DNA of 64,000 bases from Flavobacterium psychrophilum (lineage in GTDB: Bacteria > Bacteroidota > Bacteroidia > Flavobacteriales > Flavobacteriaceae). Position numbers and translations under genes: made by a program. The notes beneath the pieces are model-generated. The model was not told the DNA's origin. It saw nothing but the letters and a program-made list of their open reading frames with translations, and ran no database searches. The stretch covers positions 68,348 through 132,347 of the forward strand of contig CAMAQD010000008.1 of NCBI GenBank assembly GCA_945860385.1, read 5' to 3'. Each line of letters starts with the position of its first letter. The stretch's first letter is position 1. Shown piece after piece: positions 50,214 to 59,919 of the stretch.

Positions 50214-51434
50214 ATGAAATTCAATCCAGCAGATAATATTCAAGATTTGCAATACTTTGGAGAATTTGGAGGAGTAAACCCTTCTATTTCAGATAGTTCA
50301 ACCTATACTTTTCTTTCTGCAAAAACAATGTTTGATACTTTTGAAGGCAATGCTGATGGTTGTTATTTGTATTCGCGACATTCTTCCCCCAGTAATCTGT
50401 ATTTAGGTAAAGCATTGGCCGCAATGGAAGGAACAGATGCTGCTAATGTTGCCGCTTCTGGAATGGGAGCAATTACTCCTACCCTCTTACAACTATGTGG
50501 TTCTGGCGATCATATTGTTTCGAGTAGAACCATTTATGGCGGAACTTATGCTTTTTTGAAGAATTTCAGTCCAAGATTAGGCATCAAAACTTCCTTTGTA
50601 GACATCACTAAAATGGATAAAGTAGAAGCAGCAATTACGCCTGACACTAAGGTTTTGTATTGCGAAACTGTGAGTAATCCTTTACTGGAAATAGCTGATA
50701 TAGAGAGTTTGGCAAAAATCGCCAAAAAACACAACATCAAACTGGTTGTAGACAATACGTTTTCTCCATTATCAGTTTCTCCGGCAAAATTAGGTGCTGA
50801 TATTGTGATACACAGTTTGACCAAATACATCAACGGAAGTAGTGATACGCTTGGCGGCGTAACTTGTGCCTCACAAGAATTTATTGATAGTTTGAAGAAT
50901 GTGAATAATGGAGCCAATATGCTTTTGGGGCCAACAATGGACAGTCTTCGTTCCGCTAGCGTGATGAAAAATCTTAGAACTTTGCACATCCGAATGAAAC
51001 AACACAGCTATAATGCGATGTATCTAGCAGAGCACTTTGAAAAAGATGGTTTAAAAGTAGTTTATCCGGGTTTGAAAAGTCATTCTGGTCATAATTTATA
51101 TGCAAGGATGATTAATCCTGAATATGGTTTTGGTGGAATGATGACATTAGATGTTGGAACTTTGGACAAAGCCAATGAATTAATGGAGTTGATGCAAAGC
51201 CAAAAATTAGGCTATTTAGCAGTGAGTTTAGGATTTTATAAAACCTTATTTAGCGCGCCCGGAACATCTACATCTAGTGAAATTCCAATAGAAGAACAAG
51301 AAGCAATGGGCATAACAGATGGTTTAATTCGTTTTTCGATTGGGTTGGACAACAATATTGAGCGGACTTACCAAATGATGAGAGAATGTATGGTTGAACT
51401 CGAAATTTTACAGATGGAGAGCATAGGCCAGTAA
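50214..51434 (+). CDS. Trans-sulfuration PLP enzyme, probable methionine gamma-lyase
   Basis: 406 residues of the Cys/Met metabolism PLP family. The PLP-phosphate region is YLYSRHSSPSNLYLGKALAA, the stacking loop is SRTIYGGTYAFLKNF, the PLP-ring Asp is in LVVDNTFSPLSVSPAKLGAD, and the Schiff-base Lys204 is in HSLTKYINGSSDTLGG. The family includes cystathionine gamma-synthase, cystathionine lyases and methionine gamma-lyase. Divergence from an Lrp gene and the overall look favour a catabolic methionine gamma-lyase (methionine to 2-oxobutyrate, ammonia and methanethiol), but this is inference. It is monocistronic and followed by a gene-free stretch. Confidence 0.8.
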   Translation: MKFNPADNIQDLQYFGEFGGVNPSISDSSTYTFLSAKTMFDTFEGNADGCYLYSRHSSPSNLYLGKALAAMEGTDAANVAASGMGAITPTLLQLCGSGDHIVSSRTIYGGTYAFLKNFSPRLGIKTSFVDITKMDKVEAAITPDTKVLYCETVSNPLLEIADIESLAKIAKKHNIKLVVDNTFSPLSVSPAKLGADIVIHSLTKYINGSSDTLGGVTCASQEFIDSLKNVNNGANMLLGPTMDSLRSASVMKNLRTLHIRMKQHSYNAMYLAEHFEKDGLKVVYPGLKSHSGHNLYARMINPEYGFGGMMTLDVGTLDKANELMELMQSQKLGYLAVSLGFYKTLFSAPGTSTSSEIPIEEQEAMGITDGLIRFSIGLDNNIERTYQMMRECMVELEILQMESIGQ

Positions 51435-52127
51435 AAAACTAAATGAATTGAAATTCAAAATTAACCCCTGCAAAAAAATGTAGGACATAATTATTTAAAC
51501 TAAAAAAAAATATTTTTCAAGAAGTAAAAATTCAGTTTCTTTAAAAAGAATCAAGTCTAATTTAACTTAAATTCATTTCCTGATAATTGATATGGTGTCA
51601 TTTTAATTTTCACGGGCGTTGGCCAAGAGTGGCAATCGAAGTATAAAAAGTTTATTTACCAATTATCGAAAAATTCCTTTTGGAAAAGCACAAGATAGTT
51701 AGAGAAATTAAGCCAACAAAACTTGATAACATGAAGGCTTGGAACAAATGGAAGTCCTGTTTAGCTAATTGATATATTAGCTCTTACTCTCGATAGCTAA
51801 GTAATATTTACCTTAGGGTTAACTTATTTTATGAACTGGTGATGTTAGATTTTGTAGATTTGATTTCTCTGTGCATTGTAATTGTTTAAAAGGATTGTGC
51901 GTAAAAAATGAGACAAAAGAATTTTGGGAACTTGACCTAACAAGTCACTAAGATATTTTTTAATCTTTAATACTAATTTAAATTTCGTAATTACAATCGT
52001 AAATAATGTTGCTGAAAAGAAAGGGCAACCCTGTCAAAAATAAAGGACAAAAACACTCTGTTTTGAAGTTAAAAACAAAAAAAGTCGGAAGAAAATCTTC
52101 CGACTGCTGCTATTACTATGCTAATTT
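51435..52127. other. Gene-free stretch of 0.69 kb
   Basis: No open frame of convincing length or composition on either strand. A slightly more GC-rich patch at 51610-51770 could be decayed coding sequence, but I could not recognise a product in any frame. The right end carries the polysaccharide-operon terminator. It separates housekeeping genes from the polysaccharide locus. Confidence 0.5.
52083..52105 (-). terminator. Terminator of the polysaccharide-utilization operon
   Basis: A perfect 10-base stem (52083-52092 with 52096-52105, AAA loop), followed on the minus strand by a long T tract. It begins 22 bases past the sulfatase stop. Confidence 0.92.
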
Positions 52128-53537
52128 CTATTTCTTACTATTTATTCGAATTAAGTGTTCCTCCAAAGCTTTTGATAATTTTTGAGCGACTTCTGGGTAT
52201 TCATTGACTAGGTTTTTTGTTTCTCCAATATCATCTTTGAGATTGTAAAGTGCCGGAGAAGCGTCAACCTTAGTATTTTTATTGACTGTAAAAATTTGCT
52301 TTTTATGATATTTCCAATCGCCGGAGCGAACTGCTTGACCATTGTAAATCATAAAGTAGTTTTCGTGAGGCGTTTTTGCATTTGCACTTCCTTTCCACAA
52401 ATCCAAAATCGATTGACCATCTAAAGTTATTTCTGGCAGTTTTGCGCCAGTAATTCCAGCTAAAGTCGGCAAAATATCAATTGTAGCAGCTAAATCTTTA
52501 GATACTGTACCTGCTTTAATTTCATTAGGCCATTTTATAATAAAAGGCACTCGCAATCCTCCTTCGAAACTGGTAAACTTACCCTCGAAAAGCGGTAGGG
52601 CAGAACCTCCATCGGCTCCTTTGGTCAACCAAGGACCATTATCAGATGAAAAAATTACGATGGTATTTTTATCCACTTTCAATTCTTTCAACAAATCGAG
52701 GATTCTTCCCGTGTTGTAATCAATCTCTTCAACGACATCGCCATAAAGCCCTCTTTTGCTTTTACCTTTAAATTCGGGAGAAACGTAAAGCGGAATATGG
52801 GGCATCGAATTTGCTAAATAAAGAAAAAACGGTTTTTTATCCTTAACACTTTGTTTGATGAAGGAAATCCCTTCGTCTGCATAGCGTTTTGTTATCGTGG
52901 TTTGATCAACTGGAAATTCAATAGTTTCTAAATTTCGCATCAGCGGCACTTTGTGTTTAGCCGATTCAGGTTGTTTGTCACCCGGTTTCATATTGGCAAA
53001 TGCCTCATTGATTTTATTCAAATCATAGCCTTCGTTATAGATGCAATTGCTAGCGTAAGGAATATTTTTTGAAGGATACATATCGTTGCTATACGGAATC
53101 CCAAAAAAAGAATCAAAACCTTGATTGGTTGGTAAATGCTGCGGTTGATCGCCTAAATGCCATTTTCCGACAGCGGCTGTTGCATATCCCACACTTTTCA
53201 TTAGCTCTGCTAAAGTAGTATGTTTAGGAGCCAATCCTTGGTTTGCACCTGCTGAAATAACGCCAAGCACTCCCACTCTCTGAGGATAGCAACCGGTCAA
53301 CAAGGCTGCTCTCGAAGCCGAACAAACTGGTGAAGCTGCATAGAAATCAGTAAATCGCATTCCCTCTTTTGCCAATTGATCCACACGAGGCGTTTTTATA
53401 TTAGGCGAACCGTAGCAACCTAAATCTTGATACCCTAAATCATCATTAAAAATGATAATTACGTTTGGTTTTTTAGAACTCTGTGCAAAAGAACCCATAG
53501 TACAAACTAATAATATTGAAAATAGTAGGTTTTTCAT
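52128..53537 (-). CDS. Secreted sulfatase (arylsulfatase family S1)
   Basis: 469 residues with signal peptide MKNLLFSILLVCTMGSFAQ. N-terminal metal-binding Asp32/Asp33 in IIIFNDDLGYQDLG, and the formylglycine motif Cys72-Ser-Ala-Ser-Arg76 in PVCSASRAALLTG, a Cys-type sulfatase requiring maturation by an anaerobic-type or FGE enzyme. Further blocks are GKWHLGDQPQHLPTNQGFD, SDNGPWLTKG and GGLRVPFIIKWP. It removes sulfate esters from polysaccharide fragments in the periplasm. As the last gene of the operon it lies 3 bases after the GH31 gene. No maturase is visible in the window; S1 subfamily is not assigned. Confidence 0.93.
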   Translation of the reverse strand: MKNLLFSILLVCTMGSFAQSSKKPNVIIIFNDDLGYQDLGCYGSPNIKTPRVDQLAKEGMRFTDFYAASPVCSASRAALLTGCYPQRVGVLGVISAGANQGLAPKHTTLAELMKSVGYATAAVGKWHLGDQPQHLPTNQGFDSFFGIPYSNDMYPSKNIPYASNCIYNEGYDLNKINEAFANMKPGDKQPESAKHKVPLMRNLETIEFPVDQTTITKRYADEGISFIKQSVKDKKPFFLYLANSMPHIPLYVSPEFKGKSKRGLYGDVVEEIDYNTGRILDLLKELKVDKNTIVIFSSDNGPWLTKGADGGSALPLFEGKFTSFEGGLRVPFIIKWPNEIKAGTVSKDLAATIDILPTLAGITGAKLPEITLDGQSILDLWKGSANAKTPHENYFMIYNGQAVRSGDWKYHKKQIFTVNKNTKVDASPALYNLKDDIGETKNLVNEYPEVAQKLSKALEEHLIRINSKK

Positions 53538-53540
53538 TTT

Positions 53541-55853
53541 TTACAGTTTTACGTTAATCGATTTTCCTGAATAGCTCACTACTTTCTCGGCTCCAGCATT
53601 TGTTTTTACTGTAAACTGGCGTTTAGCAAGCATTCCTTTGTATTTTCCTTTACGTTCGCCAATCGTTAGCGTTTGCTCCTTCTCGTTCCAAGTCATCAGA
53701 ATTTCTGAATAAAATCCTTTTTGGTAATTGTTGTTTTCAAATTCATCTTCATACAAGGTAAATGTTCCATCAGCACCAGGATAAATTTTCAGCAACAAAT
53801 TGTCCCATTTTTTCTCGGTAGCATATTGTACTTGTGGACCAAAAGGCAAAATGCTTCCTGCTTTGATGTACAATGGAAAAGTAACTTTGTCAACCACACG
53901 TTGAAGAGTCGTGCCTCCTTGAATTTTTTCGTTGCTCCAATAGTCGAACCAATCAGCACCTTTTGGAAGATAGACTTCCCAAGATTTTACATCGTATTTT
54001 GTAATTGGCACTACCATAATGGATTTACCAAACAAGAATTGTGTTCCTAAATCGTGTGTCTTTTTATCTTCTGGAAAATCCATAAACAAGGCACGCATAA
54101 AGGTACCATCGTGCTCACTAACATTCCACGAAGTACTGTAAATATAAGGCAACAAGCTGTATCGTAAGTTGATGCATTGCTCTTGTCCGTCGTAGCACCA
54201 ATCGCCTTTTTGACCAAAATTCCAAATCTCGCGTGGCAATCCTGTACCGTGACTACGCATCATTGTAGAAAATAATCCGAATTGCATCCAACGAAGGTAT
54301 AATTCTTGGTACTCAGGACTTTTAGTTCCACCTGATTTTTTCCAGTCGAAAGCTTGAAAACCACCGATGTCTGAATTCCAATATGGTAATCCCATCAAAG
54401 CGAAATTTAATGACGCTGGTACTTGTTTTTGAAGATTATCCCAAGTCGAGCGCACATCGCCACTCCAAGTTATAGAACCGTATTTTTGTTGCCCTAAAAA
54501 TCCAGAACGAGTCAAAATAACGACACGATCAACAGGATTTGTTGCCAATTGATTGGTCGCAATTCCTTTGTTATGCAAGAGCGAATAGGCATTTTTTACC
54601 GTTTTGTAAGGACCTGCAAAAGTTGGTACTTCAAAATCTTCGGGTTTTACATTCATATGATCAGGTTCGGTAGAATCAAGCCACCAAGCATCATTTTTGA
54701 TATAGCTGTAAATCCCTTTATTAAGCGATTCCCAATACATTTCTAACCCTTTTGGATTGTACACATCATAAGGTCTTGCACCACTTGTTTTAGGATAAGA
54801 ATCAAAATTCAAAATCAAATTTTGTTCTTTAAACGGTTTCCATTGTGGGCTCAAAGGACCAATCGCTGGCCAAGCCACAATCATCAATTTGGTATTTAAC
54901 TTATGTATATCATCAATCCATTTTTTAGGATCAGGAAATCTTTTGGTATCAAAATTGTGTGAGTTCCAAATACTATCATTTTTATACTCTGGCCAGTATC
55001 TCCAATCTTGAATCACACAATCGATAGGGATTTTCAAACTGCGTAATTTTTTAACCACCTCCACACTTTCGTCCTGAGTTTTGTAACGCTCTTTACTCTG
55101 AAAAAATCCGTAAGCCCACAAAGGCAACATAGGCGTTTTTCCGGTAAGCCAACGAATTTGCGACACCACACCATCGGCATTTCCGCCGTACATAAAATAA
55201 TAATCAACGGCTTTTCCTAAACATTCAAACGAAAGCCCTTGCTTATTGTCTTCAAAATCGGAAATAGAATAATTGTCCATATACACTCCATAGCCTTTGA
55301 TGGACATAAAATAAGGCGAAGTTGTATGCATATTTTCGTTTTGTAGATGGTGCTGCGAATCGCGACGATTGAATTTATTATCCAATATTTGTCCCAATCC
55401 ATAAATGGCTTCGTCTTTTTCTAACAAAAATTCGCTACGCATTTTGTAAAATGGTTTCCCGCCTGCCAATGTATTGGAGAAATTGGTTCCATAATCTTTG
55501 TCTAGCAAAAGATTTTCATCATTTGACTTTAGAAATTGGATGCTTCCCGTTTTTGGATTGACCTTGACAGTCAATTTTTCAGAACTTAGGTTTACAAAAC
55601 CATCTTTGTTTTCGACAGTTACTTTTGTAGCTTGTTTTTGCTGCTGTACTACCCAACTTTGGTTGGTATAATTCTCTGTTTGAAGTGTTTTATAAACACG
55701 AACTATGCTTGGGGAATAAAATTCAACCCGAACATTCATTCCTAAAGAACTAAATTGAATGCCTTGGTCGATTTTTTCGAAAGTTTGTGCTAATACAACC
55801 GCTGGGAGCAGCATTAGAAACAAAAAGGTCAGTTTGGTTTTGGTTGGTAACAT
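53541..55853 (-). CDS. GH31 alpha-glycosidase (alpha-glucosidase/xylosidase type)
   Basis: 770 residues with signal peptide (LTFLFLMLLPAVVLAQ). An N-terminal beta-sandwich is followed by the (beta/alpha)8 barrel with YGFFQSKERYKTQDESVEVV, nucleophile Asp393 in AWWLDSTEPDHMN, acid/base Asp466 in ITWSGDVRSTWDNLQ, and a C-terminal beta domain. The STEPD context resembles alpha-xylosidase and related GH31 members. The substrate in this operon is unknown: alpha-xylose, alpha-glucose or alpha-galactose ends are possible. It is preceded by the epimerase-like gene (38-base gap) and followed by the sulfatase. Confidence 0.93.
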   Translation of the reverse strand: MLPTKTKLTFLFLMLLPAVVLAQTFEKIDQGIQFSSLGMNVRVEFYSPSIVRVYKTLQTENYTNQSWVVQQQKQATKVTVENKDGFVNLSSEKLTVKVNPKTGSIQFLKSNDENLLLDKDYGTNFSNTLAGGKPFYKMRSEFLLEKDEAIYGLGQILDNKFNRRDSQHHLQNENMHTTSPYFMSIKGYGVYMDNYSISDFEDNKQGLSFECLGKAVDYYFMYGGNADGVVSQIRWLTGKTPMLPLWAYGFFQSKERYKTQDESVEVVKKLRSLKIPIDCVIQDWRYWPEYKNDSIWNSHNFDTKRFPDPKKWIDDIHKLNTKLMIVAWPAIGPLSPQWKPFKEQNLILNFDSYPKTSGARPYDVYNPKGLEMYWESLNKGIYSYIKNDAWWLDSTEPDHMNVKPEDFEVPTFAGPYKTVKNAYSLLHNKGIATNQLATNPVDRVVILTRSGFLGQQKYGSITWSGDVRSTWDNLQKQVPASLNFALMGLPYWNSDIGGFQAFDWKKSGGTKSPEYQELYLRWMQFGLFSTMMRSHGTGLPREIWNFGQKGDWCYDGQEQCINLRYSLLPYIYSTSWNVSEHDGTFMRALFMDFPEDKKTHDLGTQFLFGKSIMVVPITKYDVKSWEVYLPKGADWFDYWSNEKIQGGTTLQRVVDKVTFPLYIKAGSILPFGPQVQYATEKKWDNLLLKIYPGADGTFTLYEDEFENNNYQKGFYSEILMTWNEKEQTLTIGERKGKYKGMLAKRQFTVKTNAGAEKVVSYSGKSINVKL

Positions 55854-55891
55854 ATTGATTTTAGTTAAATGATTATAAAAACTGATTTTGA

Positions 55892-56881
55892 TTAGTTGTT
55901 AAAAGTATAGACGCTTTGCCATTGTGCTGTTTGATTGGGTTCAATATCAATCGTTACGCGAGGTTCGGCACAGAAAGATTTTTGCCACATCCAAAGTGCA
56001 AATGAAGTAACGTCTTGATTCAACTCCATTGTAACCGACATTCCAGTTTTTTTGTTTTGCAAATGGAAATTTCCTTTTTTGCTTTGCAATTCCAACATAC
56101 CAAAACAAGGCGAATAATCGGGAAAGTCTTCGACGATATCAATTTTATTTTCGGAAAGTTGCACTCTATTGGGAGATACTAATTTACAATTGGCAGGATT
56201 AATTGTTCCGTTTAAAAACTGAAGTGAATAATCGGGATTGAACGCTCCAAAATCAAACTGCATAAAATTATGAGAGTACGTTTCGGTGACAATTCTTTTT
56301 TTGCCTGTGTTGCGAAGTGTATGTTTTACGATTAATTTGTTATCCATTAACTCATAAGTGCGTTCCAAAACATACGCATAACCCAATGCGGAATTGAGCT
56401 GATGTGTAAAAGTCACGCTAGTCTCAGTACTTTGAACCGTCCGTTTTCCTTCGTCAATAATTGTATAGGGAATTGCGAAACTATAGTCTTTTTTTTCTGT
56501 TTTTTGAAGTACGCCAACGCCAATTTTCACAAAATAACCATTCGCATCTGTTTCGTCATATCCCAAAGGTGTAATAAATTCCTCAGCTAATCCAGTACCC
56601 GTATTGGGAATTAATGGATCGTGGACACCTTCGGCACCTCGGCCGTTGTAGTTTTTCCATTGTTGCAAATACGTATGGTTTTTATAGGTTATTTGTCCCA
56701 CCATACTTCCCCAATCAAATCGTGCGGCTTGGTAATAACTATTGGTTTTGTTGGGCAAGAAAATCAACACCTCCATCTTTTTATTTTTTAATAAGATAGA
56801 AGGATAGTCATCCGCAAAAGAGGTCATACTTCCTAAAAAGAAGCAAAAGCTGATAAAAAGGAATTGGAATTGTTTTAACAT
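55892..56881 (-). CDS. Secreted aldose-epimerase-like (galactose-mutarotase-fold) protein
   Basis: 329 residues with signal peptide (LFISFCFFLGSMTSFA). The body is beta-rich, with FDWGSMVGQITYKNHTYLQQ, EFITPLGYDETDANGYFVKI, LIVKHTLRNTGKKRIVTETY and SHNFMQFD, a layout reminiscent of the galactose mutarotase-like superfamily, in which aldose 1-epimerase and many carbohydrate-binding or lyase domains sit. A His in the YSHNFMQFD segment matches the usual position of a catalytic His. True epimerase activity on released sugars is possible but unproved. It sits between GH29 and GH31 with 15- and 38-base gaps, so it is certainly part of the operon. Confidence 0.65.
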   Translation of the reverse strand: MLKQFQFLFISFCFFLGSMTSFADDYPSILLKNKKMEVLIFLPNKTNSYYQAARFDWGSMVGQITYKNHTYLQQWKNYNGRGAEGVHDPLIPNTGTGLAEEFITPLGYDETDANGYFVKIGVGVLQKTEKKDYSFAIPYTIIDEGKRTVQSTETSVTFTHQLNSALGYAYVLERTYELMDNKLIVKHTLRNTGKKRIVTETYSHNFMQFDFGAFNPDYSLQFLNGTINPANCKLVSPNRVQLSENKIDIVEDFPDYSPCFGMLELQSKKGNFHLQNKKTGMSVTMELNQDVTSFALWMWQKSFCAEPRVTIDIEPNQTAQWQSVYTFNN

Positions 56882-56896
56882 TGTATTATTTTGGTT

Positions 56897-58306
56897 TTAA
56901 ATTATCTTAAATCCAACAATCGGTACTTCTGGAATCTCGAATGCTGGCATACTGATTATTAGCCCTTCGGCAGTTTGTTTCCATTTTGGAATTGTATTGC
57001 TGCCTATTATAGTGACTTTTGTAATGGGTTTAAAAGAGCCAGAAGCTAATTGTTTTATAAGAACTTTTTTACCACTGTAACTAGAAACAAAGGCTATCAA
57101 ATTATTGTCTTTGCTTAGAAATCGAACTTCTGGGAAAATTAATTTTGATGTGGCATCATTCACAGCATCTTTCATTAAATCTTCAGATTCATTGGTAGAT
57201 TTTACTTTCAAATCTAGGGATTTTTCCAAGAGTTCACTATTTATTTTCCATACGTTTGATCCGTAAATTGCATCCGAATTTTTAGCCATCCATTTGCCCA
57301 TAATTGCCAGTCGTTCCGATGCTTCAGTGGTTATTTCTCCCAATGCAGTTGGCCCATTATTCAACAAAAGATTTCCACCTTTAGAAACTACTTCAAGTAG
57401 CTTTCGGGTTAATAATTCTGGTGTTTTATAAATACTATCATATTGTATGTGTCCCCAGTTTTTACTCATCGTGATACAGGATTCCCAAGGAGTGGTCTGT
57501 ATGCCATTTCCAATTTTCTGTTCGAGTACTTTATAATCGCCCAAACCGTTGCCAATTCGACTGTTCACAATACAATTGGGTTGAAGCGTATTGATAATCG
57601 AAAGCAACTCCTTACTTTCGGCTGCACTTATTAATTCAGGGGTGTCGAACCACAGAATATCAATAGTGCCATATTGTGTTAGTAATTCTTTTATTTGAGG
57701 TTTTACTTTTCGTTCAAAATAGTTGTTAAAAACTTTGGCATCTTCATTTGGAAAATCGACTAAATTGCTTCGTCCTCCCTTTTTAGGATAATTAGTTGGA
57801 ACATCAGGATCTTCCCAATCGCGTCCCAATGAGTAATAAAAACCAAATTTAATTCCGTGTTTGTGACAAGCATCGACCAATTCTTTCATTGGATCTTTTG
57901 CAAAAGGCGTAGTTCGTTTGATATTATAGTTATTCGATGGCGAATCAAACATTGCAAACCCATCGTGATGTTTCGCCGTAATCACTATGTATTTCTGCCC
58001 TGCATTTTTAGCAATTAAAACCCATTTTTCAGCATCAAAATAGATAGGATTGAAGTCAGTCGCTATTTTTGCATACTCCTTTAATGGAATTTGCTCGTGT
58101 ATCATAAAATGTTCGCTCCCTTTTGCTTTATGGCCGTTCCAATATCCCGCAGTTTGTGAATACAATCCCCAATGAATAAACATTCCAAATTTTGCATTAG
58201 TCCACCATTCGATTTTATCGGATTTTGTTTGTGTTTGTGTTTGTGTTTGAGCTTGAAATTCAAAACTATAACAAATCGCAACCAATAAAATGATTGTTTT
58301 TTTCAT
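56897..58306 (-). CDS. GH29 alpha-L-fucosidase
   Basis: 469 residues with signal peptide (MKKTIILLVAICYSFEFQAQ) directly followed by a Gln-Thr repeat tract. The barrel opens IEWWTNAKFGMFIHWGLYSQ, a GH29 hallmark, with KHHDGFAMFDSPSNNYNI, KFGFYYSLGRDWEDPD and nucleophile Asp221 in IDILWFDTPELI. The last 120 residues form a C-terminal beta domain. It hydrolyses alpha-L-fucosides, presumably from fucosylated oligosaccharides in the periplasm. It starts 1 base after the GH39 gene. The Gln-Thr tract is encoded by near-perfect hexanucleotide repeats (58224-58249), which could vary in length without a frameshift. Confidence 0.93.
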   Translation of the reverse strand: MKKTIILLVAICYSFEFQAQTQTQTQTKSDKIEWWTNAKFGMFIHWGLYSQTAGYWNGHKAKGSEHFMIHEQIPLKEYAKIATDFNPIYFDAEKWVLIAKNAGQKYIVITAKHHDGFAMFDSPSNNYNIKRTTPFAKDPMKELVDACHKHGIKFGFYYSLGRDWEDPDVPTNYPKKGGRSNLVDFPNEDAKVFNNYFERKVKPQIKELLTQYGTIDILWFDTPELISAAESKELLSIINTLQPNCIVNSRIGNGLGDYKVLEQKIGNGIQTTPWESCITMSKNWGHIQYDSIYKTPELLTRKLLEVVSKGGNLLLNNGPTALGEITTEASERLAIMGKWMAKNSDAIYGSNVWKINSELLEKSLDLKVKSTNESEDLMKDAVNDATSKLIFPEVRFLSKDNNLIAFVSSYSGKKVLIKQLASGSFKPITKVTIIGSNTIPKWKQTAEGLIISMPAFEIPEVPIVGFKII

Positions 58307-58307
58307 T

Positions 58308-59891
58308 CTATAATCTAATTAAATTCACAAAATAGACATCATTTTCACGCATTGGTAATTGATAATTAAAAATCTTATCTTTCTTAACTTCAACAACTTC
58401 GCTGATAATAGGTGAGCCAGCATTTTCGTTGCTTAACGCTTCTACTTGTTTTTTAGTCAATTGATTGGGAGACCCCATTTTCATATACGAACCGTACAAG
58501 TCATTGCTTTGATAACCCACTTTTACAATGGAAAGCTGGTATTTACCTTCTTCTACATTTTTGTATTTCAACTGAACAGTTCCTTTAGGTTTAGCGGGAA
58601 TTTCACGTTTGTAATAAACGCCATTGAATACTTTGTCCTCGGGTTGTGTGATGGTAAAATCCCAAATAAGGGTTTGAATCCCTCCTTTATTGTTTTTACA
58701 AACCCAAGAAGCATTGTCTGAACTTTTGATTTCTGTTTCTCCTAATCTATTCAAAAATTCATAGGCATAATAGGCTGGTTTTTTGATGGATTGGTAATTC
58801 AATAAGCCGAATCCGCCGTGAAATGGCGTGGCTCTAGGGCCTTTTTCTTCAAAAATATCCGTAAATGTCCAATATGACATTGAGTTGGCATAATTCTCAG
58901 TGCCTTTTATTTTATCTAAAATAAAGGCAGCCGATTGATAGGTATCGTGAATGGGATCGCTAGAGGAATAAGAACTGCTCCATTCGGTATAATGCAATTC
59001 TAAATTAGGTTTTGCCGACGCTTGAATCAATTGTCTGGAATTGATAACATCTTTAGTAACCGCCATCGGATCGGGATTAAATTGAATTCCTGTTTTTCCA
59101 GATTCATCAAATGTACCTTTGATAACGGAATAGGTATGGGTTGCAATAAAATCAATAGGAACATTTTGCTTGTCGCAATAGTCGATAATTTCGGAGACCC
59201 ATTTGTTGCCAGCACTGGCGGGACCACCCACTTTGTAATCCTTGTTGACAGCCTTAATCGCTTTCGCGGTGTAGGTATACATTTTAAAATAGTCCTCTTG
59301 ATTACCCTTAAAAAAGGCCGGATGATTGGGCTCGTTCCATACTTCAAAATACCAGGTTTTCACTTCCTCAACACCATAACGTTCCGTAAAACGTTCCGTC
59401 AATGCTTTGATTAAATCATACCATTTATCATAATCTTTTGGCGGCGTAATATTTCCTTTCCACCAAAAAACAGTTTCTGGTCCGCTTGCCAAATCTTTAG
59501 GCATAAACGACAATTCTACAAAAGGTTTTACATTAATGCTAACTAAGAAATCATAGAGTTGATCAATATACTGCCAATTGTAAGTTGGTTTGCCATTTTT
59601 TTCCTCGAAATATACTCCCATATCGTCGTGCAATAAACCGTGCATTCTGATGTTTTCAAAACCAATGTCCTTTTTTACTTTTCGTAACTCTTCTTGCCAA
59701 TCAGCACGCAAACCTTCATTGGCACGACCTGCACCAACGCACTTGCGCCAAGCTGTTTTTGTAGAACCTGAAACAGCATTCATATCAGCAGTAACTGTTC
59801 GTACGGAGGATTTGGATTCTTTTTTTTGTGCAAATGTGGTTGTTGCAGTTGCAATTAGTACACAGAAAATCAATTTATTTATGGTTTTCAT
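58308..59891 (-). CDS. GH39 glycosidase (beta-xylosidase/uronidase family)
   Basis: 527 residues with signal peptide (LIFCVLIATATTTFAQ). Clan A barrel: KDIGFENIRMHGLLHDDMGV, acid/base Glu187 in YFEVWNEPNHPAFFKG, nucleophile Glu303 in LHYTEWSSSYSSSDPIHDTY, and FHGGFGLLNYQSIKKPAYYA linking to a C-terminal beta domain. GH39 members act on beta-xylosides, alpha-L-iduronides and others; some Flavobacterial members occur in ulvan loci, as I recall. Which of these applies is undetermined. It ends 1 base before the GH29 gene and lies 28 bases after the lyase gene. Confidence 0.9.
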   Translation of the reverse strand: MKTINKLIFCVLIATATTTFAQKKESKSSVRTVTADMNAVSGSTKTAWRKCVGAGRANEGLRADWQEELRKVKKDIGFENIRMHGLLHDDMGVYFEEKNGKPTYNWQYIDQLYDFLVSINVKPFVELSFMPKDLASGPETVFWWKGNITPPKDYDKWYDLIKALTERFTERYGVEEVKTWYFEVWNEPNHPAFFKGNQEDYFKMYTYTAKAIKAVNKDYKVGGPASAGNKWVSEIIDYCDKQNVPIDFIATHTYSVIKGTFDESGKTGIQFNPDPMAVTKDVINSRQLIQASAKPNLELHYTEWSSSYSSSDPIHDTYQSAAFILDKIKGTENYANSMSYWTFTDIFEEKGPRATPFHGGFGLLNYQSIKKPAYYAYEFLNRLGETEIKSSDNASWVCKNNKGGIQTLIWDFTITQPEDKVFNGVYYKREIPAKPKGTVQLKYKNVEEGKYQLSIVKVGYQSNDLYGSYMKMGSPNQLTKKQVEALSNENAGSPIISEVVEVKKDKIFNYQLPMRENDVYFVNLIRL

Positions 59892-59919
59892 TTTTTTAGA
59901 CTTTTATATATTTGGCACA

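Noticed and set aside
52010..52080. Small basic open frame (MLLKRKGNPVKNKGQK...)
   Set aside because: It runs into the operon terminator and the sulfatase antisense strand, has no homology I recognise and no promoter match.
59022..59414. 130-codon open frame opposite the GH39 gene
   Set aside because: Antisense to the catalytic barrel of GH39, with no signal peptide or motif of its own.
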